A stretch of 17,812 nt of DNA from Clostridiales bacterium UBA7011 (lineage in GTDB: Bacteria; Bacillota; Clostridia; Oscillospirales; Butyricicoccaceae). The stretch covers positions 1-17,812 of the forward strand of contig DJXF01000088.1 in NCBI GenBank assembly GCA_002449635.1, in the 5' to 3' direction. Below are positions 6,798 through 12,871 of the stretch, piece after piece (position 1 is the first letter of the stretch; each line of letters opens with the position of its first letter). Made by a program: the position numbers and the translations under genes. Under the pieces are notes generated by a model that saw only the letters and a program-made list of their open reading frames with translations, made no database searches and had not been told where the DNA came from.

Positions 6798-7532
6798 ATG
6801 AATGAGCTGCTGATCCGCGGAATTCGTATTCACTGGGACCGGGTGGCGCAGGACAGCTATCTGCGTCGGATTCCTGCACTTTGCCGGTTGGATTCGCTGG
6901 ATTTTTCGCAAAATATCGTGTGCTTTACCGGAGAAAACGGAACGGGAAAATCGACGCTGCTCGAAGCGATTGCCATTGCCGCGGGTTTTAATCCCGAGGG
7001 TGGTTCGCGCAATTTTCTGTTTCACACACGCGAAACACATTCCGAGCTGTGGAGCGCGCTGTCGCTGATTCGCGGGTATCGGCAGCCAAAGGACGGCTTT
7101 TTCCTGCGGGCGGAGAGCTATTATAATGTGGCCAGTCAGGTGGATGAATATGACGACGGCACAGGATATCTGGACGGATACGGCGGCATTTCGCTGCATG
7201 AGCAGTCGCACGGGGAGAGCATGCTCGCGCTTGTGCAGAACCGTTTTCACGGGAACGGCCTTTACCTGATGGATGAGCCGGAAACCGGTCTGTCTCCACA
7301 GCGGCAGCTCGTTTTGCTTCAGGAGCTGCGCCGCCTGCAAAACAGCAGATCTCAGATTATTCTCGCGACGCATTCCCCGATTTTGCTCGGGGCACCGGAC
7401 GCGGAAATTCTGTCATTTGACGGCCATTCGATTCAACTGGTGGAATACGAGCAGACAGATAGCTATCGCGTGACAAAAATGTTTATCAACGATCGGCGCG
7501 CGTATTTCTGCAAGGTGGATGGAGATGCCTGA
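6798..7532 (+). CDS. Stand-alone ABC-type AAA ATPase (COG3910-like)
   Basis: A 244-residue soluble ATPase with an ABC/SMC-type nucleotide-binding fold and no membrane domain. Walker A is GENGTGKST (residues 45-53), the ABC signature is SHGES (137-141), Walker B is LYLMDEPE (155-162 region) and the switch histidine is in THSP (191-194). It resembles the predicted ATPases of COG3910, whose role is not established; related OLD/RecF-like ATPases work in DNA metabolism or defence. The insert between Walker A and the signature is only about 85 residues, too short for a coiled-coil arm. GGGGGGAG lies 7 bases before the ATG. It is a single gene with its own promoter and no visible partner. Confidence 0.85.
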   Translation: MNELLIRGIRIHWDRVAQDSYLRRIPALCRLDSLDFSQNIVCFTGENGTGKSTLLEAIAIAAGFNPEGGSRNFLFHTRETHSELWSALSLIRGYRQPKDGFFLRAESYYNVASQVDEYDDGTGYLDGYGGISLHEQSHGESMLALVQNRFHGNGLYLMDEPETGLSPQRQLVLLQELRRLQNSRSQIILATHSPILLGAPDAEILSFDGHSIQLVEYEQTDSYRVTKMFINDRRAYFCKVDGDA

Positions 7533-7678
7533 GCCTCAGCCCGATTGCCGCAACCCGGCGCAATGCTGCATGGGACAGTCGGGAACCAGACAGAAGAACG
7601 AGAAAAGGGTTTGGAGCCTGTTTGAAACGGTTTCCACAAAATAGAAAAAAAGGATATTATATTTCTTCGAAGAATCCG

Positions 7679-7722
7679 GCCCTGCTCCCGATTGCAAAGG
7701 AGGACAGGGCTGCTTTTTTATT
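7679..7722 (+). terminator. Intrinsic terminator, plus strand
   Basis: GCCCTG-CTCC (7679-7688) pairs with GGAG-GA-CAGGGC (7699-7710 region, two-base bulge), followed by TGCTTTTTTATTTT. It is about 150 bases past the ATPase stop, so it ends either that transcript or a short RNA started near 7660. Confidence 0.75.
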
Positions 7723-7735
7723 TTCAGCAGATTGA

Positions 7736-7785
7736 CAAAAAGAGAAAAGCCCTGCGCACCGGAGCGTTGCCGGCGGGCAGGGCTT
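7736..7785 (-). terminator. Intrinsic terminator of the GntR-type gene, minus strand
   Basis: Read on the minus strand, AAGCCCTGC (7785-7777 complement) pairs with GCAGGGCTT (7755-7747 complement) as a perfect 9-bp stem, followed by TTCTCTTTTTG. It lies about 100 bases past the GntR-type stop. Confidence 0.7.
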
Positions 7786-7883
7786 GCACTGTCTTTTGAC
7801 GGTCGGGAAAGGACCGCAGGATTCGTTCATTTCCGGGAGAACCCGGCATCAGATGAACCGGTTTTGATGTACCGTTCGGAAAA

Positions 7884-8501
7884 TCAGGGGCGGATGCGCA
7901 TTACGGTAAAATGAAACAGGTCGCTGCGGAGGTAGTCCAGAGAATACAGAATCGGGTTTCCGCGGGAATCGATGTGCGACTGACGAAAGCCGAAGCAGTC
8001 GGCTTTTTTGGGGAGCTTGAGAAGCTGCCGCAGCGGGTCCGTCGGAGCGGGGATAAACAGCTCTGTGAGCGCCTGCGTCACATAGATCCCGTAATTTTCC
8101 TCTAAATATGCAAATACAGAGTTCGGCGGTTCGGTTTGATTGATTTTCTCCGCATATTGCAGGGGGAGATAGTTGATGCTGGCGCAGATTACGCCGACAT
8201 CCGCATGACGGATTTTCTGAAGAATAAAAAACGGTGTTTCTTCCGGAACCTGAAAGAATTGACTGACCTCCTCCGGAGCCTTGTGAATGCAGCAGCGTGT
8301 ACTCGATTCCCGTTCCTGAATTCCGGTGTTGGAAATCATTTTTGTCATACTTTGCAGCTGGGACAGATCGTTGACAATTCTGTCTTGATGGTCTAATACA
8401 TAGGTTCCGGAACCGTGGCGGGAAACGAGAATGCCGTCACTGCGCAGCAGTTTGACGGCTCTTCTCCAGGTCTCGCGGCTGACACCGAGCAGGGAGGACA
8501 T
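7884..8501 (-). CDS. GntR-family regulator with UTRA effector domain (HutC subfamily)
   Basis: The frame from the first normal start codon (ATG at 8501) encodes 205 residues. The recognition helix region SSLLGVSRETWRRAVKLLR (2-20) and the wing SRHGSGTYVL (27-36) are typical of GntR winged helices. The rest matches the UTRA small-ligand domain, with FQVPEETPFFILQKIRHAD near residue 85 and NPILYSLDYLRSDLFHFTVMR at the end. From ATG 8501 the first helix and PGAKIPSE strand of the DNA-binding domain would be missing, and no ribosome binding site precedes it. The same frame continues upstream with exactly these elements (see 8502-8594). It is divergent from the symporter cassette and probably regulates it in response to a substrate or product. 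Confidence 0.85.
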   Translation of the reverse strand: MSSLLGVSRETWRRAVKLLRSDGILVSRHGSGTYVLDHQDRIVNDLSQLQSMTKMISNTGIQERESSTRCCIHKAPEEVSQFFQVPEETPFFILQKIRHADVGVICASINYLPLQYAEKINQTEPPNSVFAYLEENYGIYVTQALTELFIPAPTDPLRQLLKLPKKADCFGFRQSHIDSRGNPILYSLDYLRSDLFHFTVMRIRP

Positions 8502-8594
8502 CTCGTGTTCGGAGGGGATCTTCGCTCCGGGCTGAAATCTTCCTTGATGATATAATTGTAAAAAATCCTCTTTTGCCGTGAGAACAATGGAAGT
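8502..8594 (-). other. In-frame N-terminal extension of the GntR-type gene without a normal start codon
   Basis: Upstream of ATG 8501 the minus-strand frame reads AKEDFLQLYHQGRFQPGAKI then PSEHE, which completes a standard GntR winged helix. The frame contains no ATG, GTG or TTG between 8501 and the next upstream stop, which lies well inside the symporter gene. The nearest candidate giving a family-typical length (234 residues) is an ATT at 8588-8586, only 6 bp from the symporter ATG at 8595. Either a rare ATT start is used or the true start and intergenic region were lost. Confidence 0.6.
8548..8556 (+). promoter_or_regulatory. Candidate extended -10 promoter of the symporter cassette
   Basis: TGATATAAT (8548-8556) is a perfect extended -10 on the plus strand with no good -35. 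It would give a leader of about 32 bases for the symporter gene. It lies inside the sequence that encodes the first helix of the divergent GntR-type protein. Confidence 0.45.
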
Positions 8595-10112
8595 ATGATT
8601 TCCAGCAAGTACACGGTACTGTTTGTAGTGGGATTCTTCGTATATATCGCGTTGATGATTCTCATTGCATACGTTACCAGTAAGAAAACATCCATCGAGG
8701 GAGAAGATTATCTGATGGGCGGACGTAATGTCAGCCTGCCGCTTCTGATCTGTACGGCGGCAGCGACGGCAGTCGGCACCGGCACATCAGTCGGCGCGAC
8801 GGCAAACGGCTTCCGCAACGGCTGGCTGGGTGCGGTTTATCCGCTGGCAAACGCAATTGGTCTGGTGACGGTTGCCCTATGTTTTGCGGTTGTCCGCAAG
8901 CATGAGTTCCGCACGCTGGCCGAGGAGCTGCAGTTCTACTATGACGGCAGCCCGAAGATGCGTAAATTTATGTCGGTTGTCCTGTTTATCGTATCCATCA
9001 TCTGGGTCGGCAGCGCAATCAACGGCGGCGCAAACTATCTGGCGTATCTGATTGGCATGAACATGATTACGGCAAAGCTGATTACAGTTCTGGCATTCGG
9101 CGTTTACGTATTCATCGGCGGCTACATGGCGGTTGTATGGACGGATGCCATCCAGACCGTGCTTCTGTTCGGCGGCTTCGTTCTGATTGCAATTATGGCT
9201 GTACCGACAGCCGGCGGCTTTGAGGCCATCAACACCGCTTACACTGCGGCGGGCAATGCCGGTGCAATGACCGCGTTCGGCGTAGGTTCTCAGGGCGTTC
9301 TCGGTGTACTGGCTGTTGCACTGGCATCTTATTACGGCGCGATGGCAGGCCCGACCGCTCACATGCGTGTATACACCGCGCAGAGCACAAAGACTGCGCG
9401 CAAGGCAATTCTGGTTGCAGCGGTTGTTGTTGCATGCTTCTCCATTCTGCCGGCACTGGTTGGTATGTCCGCCTTCACCTTGGCGACGAACACCGGCGCA
9501 ACTGCTGTTCTGGAGAATCCGGACTTTACCTTTGCTTACATGGCAACGACGGTATTCCCGCCTGCCATTGGCCTGATTTGCCTGATTGCCGGTCTTTCGG
9601 CCATCATGTTCTCCGCAGACTCTGATGCAATCGCCGGCGTAACCACATTCCTGACCGACGTATATGTTCTGGTATTCAAGAAGTCGGTCAAGGACAAGGA
9701 TATTCCGAAGTATTCGAGAGGAATCCTCGTCATCATCCTGACCGCTGCATTCTGCATGACAATTTTTGCAACAGACATCATGAGCTACATCAGCAATGTC
9801 ATCGGTTCGCTTACCCCGGGTATCGGCGTTGCGCTGCTGCTGGGCCGCTTCTGGAAGCGCGCAACCTGGCAGGGCGGTGTTGCAACCATGACCAGCGGCA
9901 TCATCTTCGGTGTCTGCTACCTGCTGATTGCTCCGTTTAATGCCTGGATTGTCAGCATCTTTGCAGGCCCGGCTCTCCCGGTAACCATTCTGACCCTGGT
10001 TGTCGGTGTTGTTGTCAGCCTGATGACGCCGCCTTCCGTCCACACGGAGGAAGAGCGCGTTGCTCTGGTAATGGCAGAACGCAATCAGGAGAGATCCGCA
10101 TCTGTTCGTTAA
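8595..10112 (+). CDS. Sodium:solute symporter family (SSS) transporter
   Basis: A 505-residue membrane protein of the SSS family (PutP/PanF-like), expected to import an organic solute with Na+. About 13 hydrophobic helices are visible, starting with YTVLFVVGFFVYIALMILIA at residues 6-25. The conserved sodium-site segment appears as IMFSADSDAIAGVTTFLTDVY at about residue 335, and YLMGGRNVSLPL follows the first helix as usual. The substrate cannot be read from sequence; the cassette suggests a phosphodiester, amide or ester compound cleaved by the hydrolases downstream. The ATG at 8595 fits the family N-terminus, but its ribosome binding site is weak (GGAAG is too close, GTGAG too far). A stable hairpin separates it from the next gene. 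Confidence 0.9.
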   Translation: MISSKYTVLFVVGFFVYIALMILIAYVTSKKTSIEGEDYLMGGRNVSLPLLICTAAATAVGTGTSVGATANGFRNGWLGAVYPLANAIGLVTVALCFAVVRKHEFRTLAEELQFYYDGSPKMRKFMSVVLFIVSIIWVGSAINGGANYLAYLIGMNMITAKLITVLAFGVYVFIGGYMAVVWTDAIQTVLLFGGFVLIAIMAVPTAGGFEAINTAYTAAGNAGAMTAFGVGSQGVLGVLAVALASYYGAMAGPTAHMRVYTAQSTKTARKAILVAAVVVACFSILPALVGMSAFTLATNTGATAVLENPDFTFAYMATTVFPPAIGLICLIAGLSAIMFSADSDAIAGVTTFLTDVYVLVFKKSVKDKDIPKYSRGILVIILTAAFCMTIFATDIMSYISNVIGSLTPGIGVALLLGRFWKRATWQGGVATMTSGIIFGVCYLLIAPFNAWIVSIFAGPALPVTILTLVVGVVVSLMTPPSVHTEEERVALVMAERNQERSASVR

Positions 10113-10123
10113 ATTAAAACTTT

Positions 10124-10163
10124 GGGGATTGGACGGCTTTGCTTGAAGCCCGTCCGATTCCCC
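10124..10163 (+). promoter_or_regulatory. Strong intercistronic hairpin between symporter and hydrolase genes
   Basis: The sequence at 10124-10139 (GGGGATTGGACGGCTT) pairs with 10146-10163 (AAGCCCGTCCGATTCCCC) with two single-base bulges and one G-U pair around a six-base loop. The following TTGTTCTGTT is a poor U-tract. It could be a partial terminator or an mRNA-stabilising structure that keeps transporter expression above that of the enzymes. Confidence 0.65.
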
Positions 10164-10186
10164 TTGTTCTGTTAAAGAGAAACAAT

Positions 10187-11209
10187 ATGAAGAAAATGGA
10201 ATTGTATTTTTTAAGTGTCGGCTATGGTGAGGCAATCGTTCTGCTGGATGGCACGCACTGTCTCGTCATAGATGGAGGACCCGGCTCCGCAGACGAAGCG
10301 TATCATGTTCCGGGAACCATTCGGCTGGAAACATTTCTGGCACAGAAAAAGGTTTCCGCGATTGATTACATGATTTGCACACATCTTCACAACGATCACA
10401 TCAGCGGGCTTCTGGAGACCGCCCGCACGATTCAGGTACGGGAATTCTGGGTCAACTGCTGGCCGGAATGCCCTGTCGATCGCGCGATTGAGGCGGCGGA
10501 ACCGGAATGCCCGAACGATCTCAGCCTGCGTCTGTTTACAGAGGGCCTGAAGCATTTTCGCGCGCTGAGAGCGGTTCTGCGTCAGCAGAATACGGTGATT
10601 CGGGAACGGACGGAGACACGGGACTACGAACCGCTGTGGGACGGGTGCTCGATCCGTCTTTTCGGCATGAATCAGGAGCACATGATGGAGCGGCGCATGC
10701 AGTTTGAACAGTTCTGCCGAGAGGAAAATGCCGAAGCGGCGCGGGAAGCGATGCGCGAATTTGACCGCGCGGAAAACACATGCAGTTTGGCATGCAGCCT
10801 GAAAATCGGCGGATGGCGCGCATTTCTGACAGGTGATTTGTGTGCCGGATGGGAAGAACGATGCGCGGATGAGCGGTTTGAATCCGCTGAAGTGCTCAAG
10901 CTGACCCATCACGGACAGAGGGACGGCATGCCGCAGTGTCTGGTCGAAGCGTGTGATCCGGAAATCTTTGTGATGTGCTCCGATCATTTGCGTACCTTCA
11001 ACAGTGCCTGTGATGAGGTGGCTGCCCGTGCGGAAACGTATTTGAAGGAACGCGGCCGGACAGCGCAGATCTATACAACAGGTCTGCTGACGCAGAGCTT
11101 CGGAACAGAAAACGGAAATCCTCCGTGTGCTCTGTGCTGCAGCGGGGAGACGAAGCCTGTCTGCACACCATATTATGTAGAGGAAGGAAACTGGAATGAG
11201 ACTTCTTGA
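10187..11209 (+). CDS. Metallo-beta-lactamase-fold hydrolase (ComEC C-terminal-like)
   Basis: A 340-residue soluble MBL-fold protein, a metal-dependent hydrolase of unknown substrate. It opens with MELYFLSVGYGEAIVLL, the LDVGQGDa-like strand of ComEC-type domains, then VIDGG (27-31). The metal motif HLHNDH is at 66-71, the bridging aspartate is in FLTGD (213-217), and LTHHG is at 239-243. There is no signal peptide or membrane part, unlike ComEC itself. A cysteine-rich end (CALCC, 314-318) is unusual. The ATG at 10187 has AAGAG six bases before it; a TTG at 10139 would start inside the intercistronic hairpin. The stop overlaps the next gene by 14 bases, which suggests coupling. Confidence 0.85.
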   Translation: MKKMELYFLSVGYGEAIVLLDGTHCLVIDGGPGSADEAYHVPGTIRLETFLAQKKVSAIDYMICTHLHNDHISGLLETARTIQVREFWVNCWPECPVDRAIEAAEPECPNDLSLRLFTEGLKHFRALRAVLRQQNTVIRERTETRDYEPLWDGCSIRLFGMNQEHMMERRMQFEQFCREENAEAAREAMREFDRAENTCSLACSLKIGGWRAFLTGDLCAGWEERCADERFESAEVLKLTHHGQRDGMPQCLVEACDPEIFVMCSDHLRTFNSACDEVAARAETYLKERGRTAQIYTTGLLTQSFGTENGNPPCALCCSGETKPVCTPYYVEEGNWNETS

Positions 11210-11648
11210 AGAAGTGTATCAATGGACACCGCAGGATTCACAGACCGATGCATCCTTTTGCTTTTATGTTTCAGAAGGCATGAAGCAAATACGGATTCGG
11301 TTTGAGTTTTCTCCGGGAACGGAAACCGACCCGAGACTTTGCTTTCCTCCGATTGAAAAAGCAATGAACCGGTATTATGACAGCTATCCGAGAGCGCTTC
11401 AGCCGATGGAAAAAGAGAGCTTTCTTCCGGTGAAAAATCTGATTACCATTTCCCTGGACAAGGACGGCGTGTATCTTGGAAATGCACACAGATGGGCAAC
11501 GGAGCAGGAGCATTTGATTTCTGCCGAACAGGCATCTCTCGGATTTCTTCCGCCGGAAAAGATGGCGGGAGAGTGGCACGGTATGCTGCATCTGCACGAA
11601 ATTCTGTCAGAAACGTGCACCGGACATCTGATTGTGGAAGGGGAGTGA
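11196..11648 (+). CDS. Beta-rich protein resembling the detached N-terminal domain of CehA/McbA-type hydrolases
   Basis: This 150-residue protein has no catalytic motif, signal peptide or membrane segment. Its pattern follows the beta-sandwich region that normally precedes the PHP domain in CehA/McbA-family metallohydrolases: FYVSEGMKQIRIRFEFSPG at about 23-41 (the EG...I.V.F.Y strand), NLITISLDKDGVYLGNAHRW at 81-100, ASLGFLPPEKMAGEWHGMLH at 113-132 (the GFLPGPxxPGEWxVxL-like turn), and HLIVEG at 144-149. The next gene begins directly with the PHP motif, as if this were the missing front half. It overlaps the MBL gene by 14 bases and ends 5 bases before the PHP ATG. The domain match is from memory of the family pattern; otherwise it is a hypothetical protein. 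Confidence 0.7.
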   Translation: MRLLEEVYQWTPQDSQTDASFCFYVSEGMKQIRIRFEFSPGTETDPRLCFPPIEKAMNRYYDSYPRALQPMEKESFLPVKNLITISLDKDGVYLGNAHRWATEQEHLISAEQASLGFLPPEKMAGEWHGMLHLHEILSETCTGHLIVEGE

Positions 11649-11653
11649 GGCAC

Positions 11654-12613
11654 ATGAAATGGTATCCGGTTGAACTGCATACACATACACAGCACAGTGA
11701 CGGCGATTTTACGGTCAGTGAACTGGTTCATGCGGCAAAGCAGCGGGGATTTCATGCTGTTTGCCTGTCCGACCACAACACGATGTCCGGCCTGCCGGAG
11801 CTGTATGAAGCGGCGGAGCGGGAACACATGGTTCCGATTCCTGCGATCGAATGGACGACATATTGGGGACATATGCTTGTTCTGGATGAACAGGGGTATA
11901 CCGATTGGAGAGGTGTCCGGCCGGAAGAGATCGACGCAGCGATTGCCTCGATTCATCGCAATCACGGACTTGCGGGAATTGCCCATCCGTTTGCGCTGGA
12001 TAATCCGATCAATACAGGCTATCATTGGGATTTTCAGGTGGCAGATTGGGATTCGGTCGACTTTTTGGAGGTTTGGTCACGCGACAATGCCCCCTGCAAA
12101 ATTCAAAGCTATCGTGCCCTGCAGCTTTGGGAGACCCTTCTCAATCGCGGCTGTCATATCACAGCGACGAGCGGAAGAGACTGGCACCGTGAGGACACAT
12201 ACCATTATGCCCACACCTATGTTCTGGCGGAAAATCTGACAAAAGAGTCCGTTCTGCATGCCGTGAAGGCGGGACAGATTTGTCTGGCGGCAGGGCCGCT
12301 TCTGACGATGAAAGGAATCCGTTCAGACGGCACACAGGTGCAGATCGGCGATACCATTGACGCAGGGAAAATAGAAATAGAATTGCAACTGGATGACGAG
12401 ACCATGCCGAATGACTGGGAAAAAGCATCTGTGACAGCGAAGGAAATTCAGCTGGTTCACAACGGCAAAGTCATCTGCCGCCTTGCCCCGGACGCGTCAC
12501 AGCGCGTCTGCGTAAACGCAGCCTCCGGCTGGCTTCGGGCGGATCTGATCGGTTCCTTTTACGGGAAACAGGATCAGAAAATTGCATTGACCAATCCGAT
12601 CTACATCAAATAA
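11654..12613 (+). CDS. PHP-domain metallohydrolase of the CehA/McbA type
   Basis: A 319-residue PHP-fold hydrolase, expected to use two or three metal ions to cleave a phosphoester, ester or carbamate-like bond in the cytoplasm. Probable ligands are H9 and H11 in ELHTHTQHSDG, D16, D40-H41 in LSDHNTMSG, E66, H73, H111 in AHPF, and D176/H178 in SGRDWH. A C-terminal beta-rich part follows from about residue 215 (AAGPLLTMKGIR). It starts at the PHP motif itself with no N-terminal beta-sandwich, which seems to be encoded by the preceding gene. GAGG lies five bases before the ATG. Family members include carbaryl hydrolase CehA and 1-naphthyl methylcarbamate hydrolase McbA, but most have no known substrate. 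It is the last gene of the cassette. Confidence 0.9.
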   Translation: MKWYPVELHTHTQHSDGDFTVSELVHAAKQRGFHAVCLSDHNTMSGLPELYEAAEREHMVPIPAIEWTTYWGHMLVLDEQGYTDWRGVRPEEIDAAIASIHRNHGLAGIAHPFALDNPINTGYHWDFQVADWDSVDFLEVWSRDNAPCKIQSYRALQLWETLLNRGCHITATSGRDWHREDTYHYAHTYVLAENLTKESVLHAVKAGQICLAAGPLLTMKGIRSDGTQVQIGDTIDAGKIEIELQLDDETMPNDWEKASVTAKEIQLVHNGKVICRLAPDASQRVCVNAASGWLRADLIGSFYGKQDQKIALTNPIYIK

Positions 12614-12871
12614 CCATAATAAGGCATAGGGTGTGCATCAAAATCATTTTTGCAAAACTTCTCCTGTTTTTGAGGTGTGTACGGACAGCTGCTGTCCCTG
12701 CACACCTTGTCAATCCCTGCGGCAAATTTCGTGAGAAATCCGAACGCTTCCTGATGCACATGGAAGGCGTCTGCGGATATGGAAAGGTAAAACGAGAGTA
12801 ATTCCGGCATCGGTATGACTGTCGCGGTATTGCCCTGATTTGACTTGAAAGGCGGAGAAAGGAAGGATCAT
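12614..12871. other. Intergenic region with a symmetric hairpin, no convincing gene
   Basis: This 258-bp gap contains AGGTGTG-TAC-GGACAG-CTG at 12673-12691, mirrored by CTGTCC-CTG-CACACCT (12692-12707): two perfect stems separated by a symmetric 3x3 internal loop. No U-tract follows on either strand, so it is not a classical terminator. I see no clear promoter for the antiporter operon and no known riboswitch. A 69-residue minus-strand frame (12601-12810) overlaps the PHP gene end, has no ribosome binding site and matches nothing I know. Confidence 0.5.

Larger units (their letters stand above)
7533..7883. other. Intergenic region with convergent terminators and a possible small transcript
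   Basis: This 351-bp gap has no convincing gene. It holds a plus-strand terminator (7679-7722), a minus-strand terminator (7736-7785), a perfect 12-base palindrome TTCTTCGAAGAA (7663-7674), and a -10-like TATTAT (7655-7660) after a run of seven A. A small hairpin CCGGG-AGAA-CCCGG (7833-7846) lies just past the stop of the GntR-type gene. Confidence 0.6.

Noticed and set aside
8608..8620. AGTAC-ACG-GTACT palindrome as a definite GntR operator
   Set aside because: It does not fit the HutC-type GTnTAnAC pattern and lies within the symporter coding sequence; kept only as a remark.
8877..10235. Minus-strand open frame of 452 codons opposite the symporter
   Set aside because: Antisense shadow of the SSS transporter; its composition is cysteine/arginine/asparagine-rich and unlike a real protein.
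12601..12810. Minus-strand frame of 69 residues in the gap after the PHP gene
   Set aside because: It has no ribosome binding site, overlaps the PHP gene end and has no recognisable match; it may be a decayed gene but cannot be supported.
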